Counted from the first letter of the stretch, positions 19,207 to 27,534 are shown. The stretch: 41,195 nucleotides of DNA from an uncultured Collinsella sp. (GCA_900544725.1 UQWK01000012.1:1-41195); one strand, 5' to 3'. The notes: generated by a model from the sequence alone, not told the origin. A program made the numbers and translations.

Positions 19207-20451
19207 TTACTCGTGATCTTGGTAAATCTCACGCGGAGCAAGCTCAGAATGTTTGCGTTTTAAGGTCTTAGGGGCCTTGTACGTGTTGCTCTCGAAGTCG
19301 ATGTACTCGGTCTGCTTGAGCAGACGCTCAATCATCTCCTCGTGATCAAACAGTTCCCAGGCCTCATGCACGGCATCGAGTTTAGCGTGCGTCTCGGGAC
19401 GGCGTGGCATAAACAGCGTGCAGCAGTCGGGAGCGGCCTCAGTCGAGATATCGAACGTACCGATCTCCTCGGCGCGTGCGATGATCTCCTGTTTGTCCGA
19501 ACCGATGAGAGGACGGAACACGGGAATCTTCACGGCTTCGTTGACGGCCATGATGTTCTCAAGCGTTTGGGAGGCAACCTGCCCAAGCGATTCGCCCGTA
19601 ACGATGGCCCTGGCACCCTCGATGTGTGCAATGCGCTCAGCAACCGAATACATAATGCGGCGATACATGATCACGCGCAGGTTGCTGGGACAGGTGACCG
19701 AAATCTCACGCTGGCAGTCGCCAAACGGCACCACGTACAGGCGGCCGATCTGGACACCCGGCTCAAGCGCACGGATGATATCCTGCACCAAATACTCGCT
19801 CGTATCGGGCGTCTGCGGACGACCGGAGAAATGCACCGGCACGCACACCGCGCCGCGACGCGCGAGCATCCAGGTCGCCACCGGAGAATCGATACCCGAC
19901 GACAGCAGCGTCACGACCTTGCCGGCAGAACCCACCGGAAGGCCGCCCACGCCGCGCTCGGAGCGCGCGTACACATAAACGCTACCCTGGACCACCAGTA
20001 CGTGCACCATCGCATCGGGGTCGTGCATTTGAACCTTTTTATCGGGAAAGGCATCACATAGCACCTCGCCCACCTGACGATTGATATCGATCGAGGTGAG
20101 CTCATAGTCAGTATTGGAGCGCTTGGCGTGCACCTTAAACGAATCGAAGGAACCAAACTCGCGCAGCGCCTTCACGGCGGCGGCGCAGTACTCCTGCGGG
20201 TCGCGGTTGGTGTGATACGCCAAAGACACACGAGCAACGCCGGGGACGGTGCGGATGACACGCGCCGCCTCGTCGGCCTGATGCTCGTTAAAGGTCACGA
20301 GGATATAACCGGAAATTCGAGACACGGCGTTCACGGAAAAGGCGGCCAAGGCCGCCTTAATGTTATCCATGAGGATATGCTCAAAATGTGCGCGGTTCTT
20401 GCCCTTCAGCCCTACCTCGTGATAGTGGACTAGGCAGACGCGAGCCGCCAT
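19207..20451 (-). CDS. thiI: tRNA 4-thiouridine synthase ThiI
   Basis: Adenylates and thiolates U8 of tRNA, and in some bacteria supplies sulfur for thiamin thiazole. The order is NFLD, THUMP (about 60-165), then a PP-loop ATPase. The PP-loop reads SSGIDSP (184-190) where the usual motif is SGGxDS, a Gly-to-Ser change. The PDCCTLFMPRRP segment is conserved. The 414-residue protein stops before the rhodanese domain seen in enterobacteria, like the Bacillus form, so it should receive sulfur directly from a cysteine desulfurase. The ATG follows the rpoZ TAA with no gap. Confidence 0.94.
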   Translation of the reverse strand: MAARVCLVHYHEVGLKGKNRAHFEHILMDNIKAALAAFSVNAVSRISGYILVTFNEHQADEAARVIRTVPGVARVSLAYHTNRDPQEYCAAAVKALREFGSFDSFKVHAKRSNTDYELTSIDINRQVGEVLCDAFPDKKVQMHDPDAMVHVLVVQGSVYVYARSERGVGGLPVGSAGKVVTLLSSGIDSPVATWMLARRGAVCVPVHFSGRPQTPDTSEYLVQDIIRALEPGVQIGRLYVVPFGDCQREISVTCPSNLRVIMYRRIMYSVAERIAHIEGARAIVTGESLGQVASQTLENIMAVNEAVKIPVFRPLIGSDKQEIIARAEEIGTFDISTEAAPDCCTLFMPRRPETHAKLDAVHEAWELFDHEEMIERLLKQTEYIDFESNTYKAPKTLKRKHSELAPREIYQDHE

Positions 20452-20733
20452 TTAGGCTTCAGCAACCTTGTGGCCGAGCGCCTTCTCGTAACGGGCCTCG
20501 TCGTAAGAGATGTCGCCGTCGACAATCTCGTCCATAGCCATCGAGATGGTATCGGCACCGGAAAGCCCGATGGTGATGTCATCGACATCCTGGACGGCAA
20601 GCACGCGGTTGTGCTGGCCACGCAGCATGCTATTGATGTCGCAGGCGCGCTTGGAGGCAAGCGAAGCGAGCAGGAAGCGGTTGTGATCGGTCTTCTCCAG
20701 AAGATCGTCAATGCAAGGCTTTACAACGGACAC
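20452..20733 (-). CDS. rpoZ: RNA polymerase omega subunit
   Basis: Small subunit that helps fold and assemble beta-prime. The 93 residues start VSVVKPCIDDLLEKTDHNRFLLASLASKRACDINSML, close to the omega consensus, with an extended acidic tail after the helical core. The start is GTG with AAAGGA and GAGG upstream. The gap to gmk is 5 bp. gmk-rpoZ is a conserved pair in many phyla. Confidence 0.94.
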   Translation of the reverse strand: MSVVKPCIDDLLEKTDHNRFLLASLASKRACDINSMLRGQHNRVLAVQDVDDITIGLSGADTISMAMDEIVDGDISYDEARYEKALGHKVAEA

Positions 20734-20738
20734 GGACC

Positions 20739-21308
20739 TCAGATCCTTTCATGCATATCGAGAACGCGAACGAGCTCATCGGTCGCGCGGTCGAGATCGT
20801 CATTCACCACGACGTCGTCGTAGCGGTCGGCAAGGGCAAGCTCATCGGCGGCGTTTGCCATACGCAGCTCAATCGTCTCGGGCGTCTCGGTACCGCGACC
20901 GACTAGACGCTCGCGGAGCACCTCAAGCGAAGGCGGCTTGATAAAGATCAGCACGGCCTCGGGGAAACGCTCCTTCACCTGCAGGGCGCCCTGGACATCG
21001 ATCTCCAAAATCAGAGACGAGCCCGAGGCGAGCTTGGATGTGACCTCGCTCACCAACGTGCCGTAGCAGTTACCGTGGACCTCGGCCCACTCAACAAACT
21101 CACCGTTTGCCACGCGGCGGTCGAACTCCTCGCGCGTCAGAAAAAAGTAGTTGACGCCGTCGACCTCACCTTTGCGTGGTGCTCGCGTGGTAGCCGAAAC
21201 CGTCAGACCCAGGTTCGAGCGGCGCTCGCGCACACGAGTGACGAGCGTACCCTTGCCTGCGCCTGACGGTCCAGAAATCACAAAGAGCTTGGAATCCTGA
21301 GCGCTCAC
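20739..21308 (-). CDS. gmk: Guanylate kinase
   Basis: Phosphorylates GMP to GDP with ATP. The P-loop is SGPSGAGKGT, and the GMP-binding region has SATTRAPRKGEVDGVNYFF. The EWAEVHGNCYGT segment and IDVQGALQVK follow, all family hallmarks. The 189-residue length is normal. The start is GTG 21308, which directly follows the mihF TAA, so translation is likely coupled. Confidence 0.97.
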   Translation of the reverse strand: MSAQDSKLFVISGPSGAGKGTLVTRVRERRSNLGLTVSATTRAPRKGEVDGVNYFFLTREEFDRRVANGEFVEWAEVHGNCYGTLVSEVTSKLASGSSLILEIDVQGALQVKERFPEAVLIFIKPPSLEVLRERLVGRGTETPETIELRMANAADELALADRYDDVVVNDDLDRATDELVRVLDMHERI

Positions 21309-21617
21309 TTATTTGGTCAGCTGCTCGAGGAGCTGCTCGCGCTGACGGACACCGAGGCCCTGGACGCGACGAGTAGCGGAGATACCGAGCTCCTCCATGA
21401 TCTTGGCGGCCTTGGCCTTGCCATAACCGGGGAGAGACTCGATGAGGGTGGAAACCTTCATGCGGGAAGCGATGGGGTCATCGGAGTTGAGCACGGACTC
21501 GAGGGACTTCTCGCCCTTCTTGATCTGCTCGCGAAGCTCAGCGCGGGCGTGACGTGCGGCAGCAGCCTTCTCAAGAGCCTGCTTGCGCTGCTCGTCGGTA
21601 AGCTGAGGGAGTGCCAT
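21309..21617 (-). CDS. mihF: Actinobacterial integration host factor (mIHF)
   Basis: Small basic nucleoid-associated protein found in Actinobacteria, unrelated to the alpha/beta IHF of enterobacteria. The 102 residues have a long N-terminal helix rich in Ala, Arg and Lys, then the H2TH-like DNA-binding core with VSTLIESLPGYGKAKAAKIM and GISATRRVQGLGVRQREQLL. ATG 21617 has GGAGGT four bases upstream. mihF next to gmk and rpoZ is the usual actinobacterial order, and is one of the best hints to phylum in this window. Confidence 0.93.
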   Translation of the reverse strand: MALPQLTDEQRKQALEKAAAARHARAELREQIKKGEKSLESVLNSDDPIASRMKVSTLIESLPGYGKAKAAKIMEELGISATRRVQGLGVRQREQLLEQLTK

Positions 21618-21658
21618 TCGTACCTCCAAATAGTTGGGTTATATCTGATTCAATAATT

Positions 21659-21690
21659 GGCATTTTAGCACGTAGAACGTACAAAATGCC
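21659..21690 (-). promoter_or_regulatory. mihF promoter inside an inverted repeat
   Basis: The minus strand has GTGCTAAAAT (21671-21662), an extended -10, predicting a start near 21655. The -10 lies in one arm of a perfect 8-bp inverted repeat, GGCATTTT/AAAATGCC (21659-21666 and 21683-21690, 16-nt loop), which might be an operator. Confidence 0.45.
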
Positions 21691-21753
21691 TAATCGCGGC
21701 TCCATAGGTTAGACGATACCCGAAAAAAGTGCAATATACTGCGCCCAAAGTTA

Positions 21754-21811
21754 AGCCCCTGACCTGCGATTCCACACAAAGGATGGGAAAGTTTACGCAG
21801 GCACAGGGGCT
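21754..21811. terminator. Long hairpin between pyrF and mihF
   Basis: AGCCCCTG (21754-21761) pairs with CAGGGGCT (21804-21811), and CCTGCG (21763-21768) with CGCAGG (21796-21801), around a 27-nt loop. It could end the pyr operon, though the minus-strand T-run is weak. The plus-strand tail TATTTTG is more T-rich. Confidence 0.5.
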
Positions 21812-21856
21812 ATTTTGTGCTAATGAGACCCAAAAGTGGTGACTTAGGGGAATCTT

Positions 21857-22573
21857 TTACGCGACGTTTTCGACCAGCTCGGCGACGATGGCGTCAAAGG
21901 CGGCAACCGGATCGTCGGCACCGGTGATGGGACGGCCCACCACGATGCGGCTTGCGCCACGCTCGATAGCCTGGGAAGGCGTCGCCACGCGGGACTGGTC
22001 ACCAAGGGCAGCACCCACCGGACGCACACCCGGAGTCACGATCAGGGCATCAGGACCCAGCAGCTCACGCATGTCGTGAGCCTCCATCGGTGAGCACACG
22101 ATGCCATCGATGCCGTTGGCCTGAGCAAGCTTTGCCAAGCGGGCGGCCTCCTCGGCCACGGGCGACTCGACGCCGATCTCGCTCAAGGCATCCTGATTCA
22201 TGCTCGTGAGCACGGTAATGGCGACGAGCTTGGCGCGGTCCTCACGCGCCTCCTCGGCACCCTCGCGGCAGGCAGCGAGCATAGCACCCGAGCCCAGGCC
22301 GTGGACCGAAAGCAGGTCGGCACCGGCAAGCGAGGCCGAGCGGGCAGCGCCGCGCACCTGATGCGGAATGTCATGGAACTTAAGGTCGAGGAAGACCTTA
22401 AAGCCCAGGTCCTTGAACGTCTTGACGATCTGGGGACCCTCAGCGTAATAGAGCGTCATGCCGACCTTGAGCCAGACAGCATGACCCGAAAGCTCGTGGG
22501 CGAGCTCGAGCGCGCGCTCACGGTCGCAGTCGAGGGCGACGATAACACGGTCGCGGGCATCATTCTCTAGCAT
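21857..22573 (-). CDS. pyrF: Orotidine 5'-phosphate decarboxylase
   Basis: Last step of UMP synthesis, OMP to UMP plus CO2. The 238-residue TIM barrel has the catalytic signature FLDLKFHDIPHQV (Asp-Lys-x-x-Asp), IVTPGVRP, and the phosphate-binding end GASRIVVGRPI. This is the short bacterial class I form, not the longer mycobacterial one. The start ATG overlaps the pyrD stop by 7 bp. It is the last gene of the pyr operon. Confidence 0.97.
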   Translation of the reverse strand: MLENDARDRVIVALDCDRERALELAHELSGHAVWLKVGMTLYYAEGPQIVKTFKDLGFKVFLDLKFHDIPHQVRGAARSASLAGADLLSVHGLGSGAMLAACREGAEEAREDRAKLVAITVLTSMNQDALSEIGVESPVAEEAARLAKLAQANGIDGIVCSPMEAHDMRELLGPDALIVTPGVRPVGAALGDQSRVATPSQAIERGASRIVVGRPITGADDPVAAFDAIVAELVENVA

Positions 22574-23490
22574 TCGAAAGCACCCACCAGCTCGTTGATG
22601 TCCTTTACGCCCTGGGACTCGGCCCAGGCCTCGAGCTCATGCGCGATCTTAAGCGAAGCGCACGGATCGACGAAGTTGGCCATGCCGACCGACACGCAGG
22701 TGGCGCCGGCCAGGATAAACTCAGCCGCATCCTCGCCAGTCATGACACCGCCGACACCGTTGATGGGGATATCGACGGCCTGGGCAACCTCCCAGACCAT
22801 GCGCACGGCGATGTGGTGGCACAGCGGGCCCGAAAGGCCGCCCTTGGGCTTGGCCACGCGGGACTTGCGGGTATGGACGTCGATGGCCATGCCCTGGATG
22901 GAGTTGATGACCGAAAGGCCGTCGGCGCCGGCAGCCTCGAGGGCCTTGGCGATCTCGGCGACGTTGACCGGCGCCATCTTCACGAACAGCGGCTTATCGG
23001 TCACCTTGCGGCAAGCAGCCATAACGGAAGAGGCGCCCTCGGGCGTGGAGCCCATGGCGGCACCGCCGGCGGCGATATTAGGGCAGCTCACGTTGATCTC
23101 GTAGCCGGCAGCCCAGGGGCACAGCTCGACATACATCTCGAGTGCGCGGACAAACTCGTCAACGGAGTGACCGGCAACCTGACAGATGACCTGGCAGCCG
23201 TCCTTGGACAGCTGTTCGAGCCACGGACCGGACTCGCGGGCAAAGGCGGCCACGCCGGGGTTCTGAAGACCCACGGAGTTGATCATACCGCCGGGAATCT
23301 CGGCCATGCGGGGCGCGGGATTGCCGGGCCAGGGCTCGGCAGCGCAACCCTTGGTGGTGATGGCGCCCAGCTGGGAAACATCAAAGAAGTTCTGGAACTG
23401 CCAACCGTAGCCAAAGGTACCGGCTGCGGTGTTAATGGGGTTCTGCATCTTGACGCCGCCGAAATCGACGGCCATGTTCACGGTACCCAC
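22567..23490 (-). CDS. pyrD: Dihydroorotate dehydrogenase B, catalytic subunit (PyrDB)
   Basis: Class 1B enzyme that oxidises dihydroorotate to orotate and passes electrons through PyrK to NAD+. The family start AVDFGGVKMQNPINTAAGTFG is clear. The active-site base is Cys in NVSCPN, as in class 1 enzymes, and GGVMTGEDAAEFILAGAT binds FMN phosphate. Class 1B is supported by the adjacent pyrK. I place the start at GTG 23490, where TAGTG overlaps the pyrK stop; GTG 23481 and ATG 23475 are also possible. The length would be 301-307 residues. Confidence 0.94.
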   Translation of the reverse strand: MGTVNMAVDFGGVKMQNPINTAAGTFGYGWQFQNFFDVSQLGAITTKGCAAEPWPGNPAPRMAEIPGGMINSVGLQNPGVAAFARESGPWLEQLSKDGCQVICQVAGHSVDEFVRALEMYVELCPWAAGYEINVSCPNIAAGGAAMGSTPEGASSVMAACRKVTDKPLFVKMAPVNVAEIAKALEAAGADGLSVINSIQGMAIDVHTRKSRVAKPKGGLSGPLCHHIAVRMVWEVAQAVDIPINGVGGVMTGEDAAEFILAGATCVSVGMANFVDPCASLKIAHELEAWAESQGVKDINELVGAFEC

Positions 23491-24281
23491 TAGAAGACCA
23501 CCACCTTGGAAGCATCGAACACGGGGCCGCACATACAAGCACCCTTCATACCGTCGACCGTCTCGACATTGCAGGTGTTGCAGGCGCCAAAGCCACAGCT
23601 CATCATGCGCTCGAGCGACACCTCGCAGTACACACCGGCCTCGGCGGCAGCGGCGGCGACCTTCTTCATCATGACGGCGGGGCCGCAGCTGGCGACGTAG
23701 TCGTAACCGCCCTCGCCGAGCAGCTCGGCGGCAGGATCGGTGCAGAAACCGTGCGCGCCCAGCGTGCCGTCGTCAGTGCACACGTTGACCGTGGCGCCCA
23801 GCGCGCGGAACTCATCGACGCCCACGGCCTTGGACGCGGTACCAAAGCCCAGGCACACGTCAACGTCCACGCCCTGATTGGCAAGCATGCCGGCCAGGCA
23901 GAGCACGGGCGGAACACCGATGCCGCCGGCGACAAGCAGCGCCTTCCTAGTGCCCTCGGGCACGAGCCAGCCACGGCCGCCAGGGCCCAGCAGGTTGGAG
24001 GTGGAGCCAGGGGCCATCTGCGACAGACGACGGGTGTCGTCGCCCACGACGGCGTACCACAGCTCAACGGTGCCGGCCTGGGCGTCGGCGCGATAGAAGC
24101 TCAGGGGCACGCGAAGCAGCGAGGAAGCATCGCCGGGCACGGCGATATTCACGAACTGACCGGGCTTGAGCGCACTTGCAAGCTTGGGGGCCGATATAAC
24201 GAGCGAGAAGATGCCGTCGGCAATCTCCCGGTTCGAGACGACCTCGAAGTCGTGCATGCGTGCAGTGGAAGGTGTGGGCAT
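23490..24281 (-). CDS. pyrK: Dihydroorotate dehydrogenase B, electron transfer subunit
   Basis: FAD and 2Fe-2S protein that links PyrDB to NAD+. The flavin region has LLRVPLSFYRADA. The NAD region has LLVAGGIGVPPVLCLA and DYVASCGPAVMMKKV. The C-terminal cluster cysteines are in SCGFGACNTCNV and KGACMCGPVF. The 263-residue length is normal. ATG 24281 has GGAG five bases upstream. A 92-bp gap with a strong hairpin separates it from pyrC. Confidence 0.95.
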   Translation of the reverse strand: MPTPSTARMHDFEVVSNREIADGIFSLVISAPKLASALKPGQFVNIAVPGDASSLLRVPLSFYRADAQAGTVELWYAVVGDDTRRLSQMAPGSTSNLLGPGGRGWLVPEGTRKALLVAGGIGVPPVLCLAGMLANQGVDVDVCLGFGTASKAVGVDEFRALGATVNVCTDDGTLGAHGFCTDPAAELLGEGGYDYVASCGPAVMMKKVAAAAAEAGVYCEVSLERMMSCGFGACNTCNVETVDGMKGACMCGPVFDASKVVVF

Positions 24282-24328
24282 AGACGCTCCAATCCCCCAT
24301 GCGGTTGCATGGACCAAACGAACAGAAA

Positions 24329-24353
24329 GCGCGGCACCGCAAGGGCGCCGCGC
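24329..24353 (-). terminator. Terminator-like hairpin between pyrC and pyrK
   Basis: A 10-bp stem with one G-U pair (24344-24353 with 24329-24338, 5-nt loop) is followed by TTTCTGTT on the minus strand. The T-run is short. It may cause partial termination or mark an mRNA processing point inside the pyr operon. Confidence 0.5.
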
Positions 24354-24373
24354 ACAAAAGCGATAAGGCTATG

Positions 24374-25663
24374 CTAGCAGATGCAGCCGTCGGCAAGCGT
24401 CTGTTTGCCGCCGACAAATACATCGGTGGCACGACCGGTGAGCGTGCGACCGGCAAAACCGGAGTTCTCGGCGCGCGACTCGTAGCCGTCCTCGCCGACC
24501 GTCCAGGTGGCGTTTGCGTCGAAGACGGTCAGGTCGGCAACGGAGCCCGCCTTGACCTGAACCTGATCCAAGCCCAGGATCTCACGCGGCTTGATGGCCA
24601 TGAGCTCGACCATGCGGCCCATGCCCATCTTGCCGGTGTTGACCAGCTCGGTGAGCACGAGTGCCAGCGAGGTCTCGAGGCCGATCATGCCGAAGGGCGC
24701 AAGCTCGAACTCGCGGGCCTTCTCCCACGGGGTGTGGGGGGCGTGGTCGGTAACGATGACGTCGACCGTGCCGTCGATGACGCCCTGGCGGATGGCCTCG
24801 GCATCCTCGCGGGTACGCAGCGGCGGGTTGACCTTGAGCGAGGTGTTGTAGGTCTCGTCCAGGTCGTTCTCAGTCAGGAACATGTGGTGCGGGGTTGCCT
24901 CGCAGGTGACCTGAACGCCAGCGGCCTTGCCGGCACGCACGAGCTCCAGGCCATGGGCGGTGGAGATGTGCTGAATGTGCAGCTTGGCACCGGTCAGCTT
25001 GGCGATTTCGATATCGCGGGCGATCTGAAGCTCCTCGCCTGCCGCCGGCCAGCCCTCGAGGGCCAGACGGGTCGAGACCTTGCCCTCGTTGATCTGGCCG
25101 TGACCGACCAGGTCCTCATCCTGGCAGTGGCTCATAAAGACCTTGCCGAACATCTTGCCGTAGTCCATACAGCGGCGGAGCATACCCGCGCCCTGCACGC
25201 CGCGACCGTCGTCGGTGAAGGCGACGGCGCCGTGAGCGACCATATCGCCCATCTCGGACATGGCCTCGCCCTTAAGACCGCGGGTCATGGCGCCCGACGG
25301 ATAGACGCGGCAGTGACCGACCTCGGCAGCGCGGGACTTGACGAACTCCACGACGGTGCCGTTATCGGTGACGGGGTCGGTGTTGGGCATGGCACAAACG
25401 CCGGTGAAGCCGCCCTTGGCAGCTGCGCGGGTGCCGCTCTCGATGTCCTCTTTGACCTCGTAGCCGGGCTCGCGCAGGTGGACGTGCATGTCCACCAGGC
25501 CAGGGACGAGGTACTTACCGGAAAGGTCGCGGACCTCGGCTCCCTCGGCGGCGAGGTTCTCGCCGACCTCGACGATCTTGTCGCCGTCAATCAGGACGTC
25601 AACGACACCGTCAAGCTCGACGGACGGGTCGACGACGTGGGCATTCTTAAGAAGCAAGGCCAT
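24374..25663 (-). CDS. pyrC: Dihydroorotase
   Basis: Class I zinc amidohydrolase that closes the dihydroorotate ring. It has DMHVHLREPG with the two metal His, then HISTAHGLELV, ATPHHMFLT, and TDHAPHTPWEK. The 429-residue length is typical of the Gram-positive form. ATG 25663 has GGAGGT seven bases upstream and overlaps the end of pyrB by 17 bp. PyrC of this class often associates with PyrB. Confidence 0.97.
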   Translation of the reverse strand: MALLLKNAHVVDPSVELDGVVDVLIDGDKIVEVGENLAAEGAEVRDLSGKYLVPGLVDMHVHLREPGYEVKEDIESGTRAAAKGGFTGVCAMPNTDPVTDNGTVVEFVKSRAAEVGHCRVYPSGAMTRGLKGEAMSEMGDMVAHGAVAFTDDGRGVQGAGMLRRCMDYGKMFGKVFMSHCQDEDLVGHGQINEGKVSTRLALEGWPAAGEELQIARDIEIAKLTGAKLHIQHISTAHGLELVRAGKAAGVQVTCEATPHHMFLTENDLDETYNTSLKVNPPLRTREDAEAIRQGVIDGTVDVIVTDHAPHTPWEKAREFELAPFGMIGLETSLALVLTELVNTGKMGMGRMVELMAIKPREILGLDQVQVKAGSVADLTVFDANATWTVGEDGYESRAENSGFAGRTLTGRATDVFVGGKQTLADGCIC

Positions 25664-26591
25664 TATCGGCACCTCCAAGCAGCAGATACAGGATAGCCAT
25701 ACGCACGCAGATACCGGCGTAGACCTGCTCCAGGATGACGGAGCGTTGCGGGTGGTCGGCCATATAGGAGTCGAACTCGACGCCGCGGTTGATGGGGCCC
25801 GGGTGGCAAATGATCGCGTCGGGCTTCATGAGCTTCTCACGGTCCTTGGTCAGGCCGAAGAGCTTGTGGTACTCGCGAATGGTCGGGAACGGGGCACCCT
25901 CGAGTCGCTCCTGCTGCACGCGCAGCATGTAGACGACGTCCAGTTCGGGCAGGACGGAATCGAGATCGCTCGTCACGTGGTCGCAGCCCAGAACCTCGGG
26001 CGCCGGCGGCAGCAGCGTGCCGGGGGCGACGGCGTAGGTCTCGCAGCCCATGATCTTCAACGCGGGGATCAGCGAGCCGCAAACGCGGGAGTGGGCGATG
26101 TCGCCGACGACGGCGACCTTCAGACCGTGGAAGTCACCCTTGTGCTCCCAGATGGTGTACAGGTCGAGCAGGGCCTGCGTGGGGTGGTTGTGCTTACCGT
26201 CACCGGCGCAGATAACACTCGCGGGCGAATTCTGCGTGACGATGTAGGGAGCACCGGCATGCTTGTCGCGCACGACGATGCAATCGATCTTGTAGGCGTT
26301 GAGGGTCTCGACGGTATCGACGAGGCTCTCGCCCTTGACCGTGGAGGTCGAGGAGCCGCCGAAGTTGAGGCTGTCGGCCGAAAGACGCTTCTCGGCGAGC
26401 TCGAAGGAGCTGCGGGTACGCGTCGAGGGCTCATTGAACATGTTGACGATTGTCTTGCCCTTGAGCGTGGGGACCTTCTTGATGGCACGCTCGTTGACCT
26501 CGGAGAACGCCTTGGCGGTCTCGAGGATGAGCTTGATGTCCTCTTCGGAGTACTCGGTAATGTCGATCAGGTGCTTATGGTTGAACGCCAC
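25647..26591 (-). CDS. pyrB: Aspartate carbamoyltransferase catalytic subunit
   Basis: Condenses carbamoyl phosphate with aspartate. The carbamoyl phosphate motif is FNEPSTRTRSSFE. HNHPTQALLDLYTIWE and CHPGPINRGVE are further hallmarks. The 314-residue length is normal. No pyrI regulatory subunit gene is near, as expected outside Gammaproteobacteria and archaea. The start is GTG 26591; the ribosome binding site GGAGGTGA lies in the last codons of pyrR, 4 bp before, so the two are probably coupled. Confidence 0.97.
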   Translation of the reverse strand: MAFNHKHLIDITEYSEEDIKLILETAKAFSEVNERAIKKVPTLKGKTIVNMFNEPSTRTRSSFELAEKRLSADSLNFGGSSTSTVKGESLVDTVETLNAYKIDCIVVRDKHAGAPYIVTQNSPASVICAGDGKHNHPTQALLDLYTIWEHKGDFHGLKVAVVGDIAHSRVCGSLIPALKIMGCETYAVAPGTLLPPAPEVLGCDHVTSDLDSVLPELDVVYMLRVQQERLEGAPFPTIREYHKLFGLTKDREKLMKPDAIICHPGPINRGVEFDSYMADHPQRSVILEQVYAGICVRMAILYLLLGGADNGLAS

Positions 26592-26595
26592 GGTA

Positions 26596-27180
26596 CTACT
26601 CACCTCCCAGCGGCGCGGAGCCCACATGGGAACCCGGCGCGACGTCGTTGATTTCGACAGCGGTACGGCCGTCGACTTCCTTCATATATAGGTGCACGTT
26701 CTCCTCGTGCGACGAGGGGACGTTCTTGCCGACAAAGTCCGGCGAGATAGGGAGCTCGCGGTGACCGCGGTCAACGAGAACTGCCAGCTCGATGCGGCTC
26801 GGACGGCCCAGGTCCATGACGGCATCCAGAGCGGCGCGGATAGTACGGCCCGTATACAGGATGTCGTCCACCAGCACGACGCGCTTGCCGTCGACGCTGA
26901 AGGGAATGTTGGTAGCGTGGATCGCGGGAGCGAAATTGGTCGCATAGTCATCGCGATAGAAGCTGATGTCCAGGCTGCCGAGCGGAACGTCGACACCCTC
27001 GATCTCCTTGATCGCTTCGGCGAGCTTCTTTGCCAGAAGGTCGCCGCGCGTGACGATGCCGACCAGAGCGAGGTCTTCACAGCCCTCGTTGCGCTCGAGA
27101 ATCTCGTGCGCGATGCGGGTCATCGCTCGGTTGACGGCGGTCTCGTCCATGATGACCGCCTTGGGGGAAGTCGTGCCCAT
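26596..27180 (-). CDS. pyrR: Bifunctional PyrR, pyr operon regulator / uracil phosphoribosyltransferase
   Basis: Binds UMP or UTP and pyr leader RNA to lower expression of the operon; many members also make UMP from uracil and PRPP. The PRPP loop is VVLVDDILYTGRT, and the RNA-binding basic face includes VTRGDLLAKKL and FYRDDY. The product has 194 residues with a C-terminal extension GSHVGSAPLGGE. The start is ATG with AAGGAG. As first gene behind a 5' leader with a terminator hairpin, its regulatory role is well supported. Confidence 0.96.
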   Translation of the reverse strand: MGTTSPKAVIMDETAVNRAMTRIAHEILERNEGCEDLALVGIVTRGDLLAKKLAEAIKEIEGVDVPLGSLDISFYRDDYATNFAPAIHATNIPFSVDGKRVVLVDDILYTGRTIRAALDAVMDLGRPSRIELAVLVDRGHRELPISPDFVGKNVPSSHEENVHLYMKEVDGRTAVEINDVAPGSHVGSAPLGGE

Positions 27181-27201
27181 CGATCTCCTTCCTCACATGT
27201 C

Positions 27202-27306
27202 TTGACTGCTGACACAGTCAAAAAAATAGATGCCCGACCGCTCAAAGCGGAACCAGACACCCACAGGAAGTACTGCTCATTGACAGCTATGTAATTCCAT
27301 GTGGGT
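27202..27306 (-). promoter_or_regulatory. pyr operon leader with attenuator
   Basis: Three structures lie in order on the minus strand. First, a long stem ACCCACA-GGAA/TTCC-TGTGGGT (27295-27306 with 27259-27269, one bulge). Second, an intrinsic terminator: TGTCTGG plus CCGC pair with GCGG plus TCGGGCA (27231-27259, with G-U pairs and a 2-nt bulge), followed by TCTATTTTTTT. Third, a 7-bp stem TTGACTG/CAGTCAA (27202-27221) close to the pyrR ribosome binding site. GGGTA/TACCC at 27303-27317 excludes the first stem. This fits attenuation by PyrR, but I do not see the Bacillus binding-loop consensus. Confidence 0.6.
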
Positions 27307-27434
27307 ATCTCGTACCCCTTTAATGGTCAAGGCATAGTGTAGCCAACATCGGGCTCAATTGCGAGCATAAATACTAGCCAATCCGTAAACGGAGCCAATC
27401 GCTCCATAAACCTATATATATTTGTGGTACGCGC

Positions 27435-27463
27435 TTGAAAACCTTGTTGCGAGCTGGCATAAT
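27435..27463 (+). promoter_or_regulatory. Strong sigma-70-like promoter toward rpmB
   Basis: TTGAAA (27435-27440), a 17-nt spacer and CATAAT (27458-27463) give five matches in six at each box. Transcription would start near 27470 and run to rpmB with a leader of about 160 nt. The 27307-27434 stretch also holds the palindromes TCCGT-AA-ACGGA and GGAGC-CAATC-GCTCC, and a weak minus-strand promoter candidate TTTTCA-17-TATATA for pyrR. Confidence 0.6.
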
Positions 27464-27534
27464 CCCCTCTGCTGCACGCAAATCGGATCTACGTCCAGGG
27501 CCGTAGCGTGGGCACTATCGCCAAAAGAGAAATA

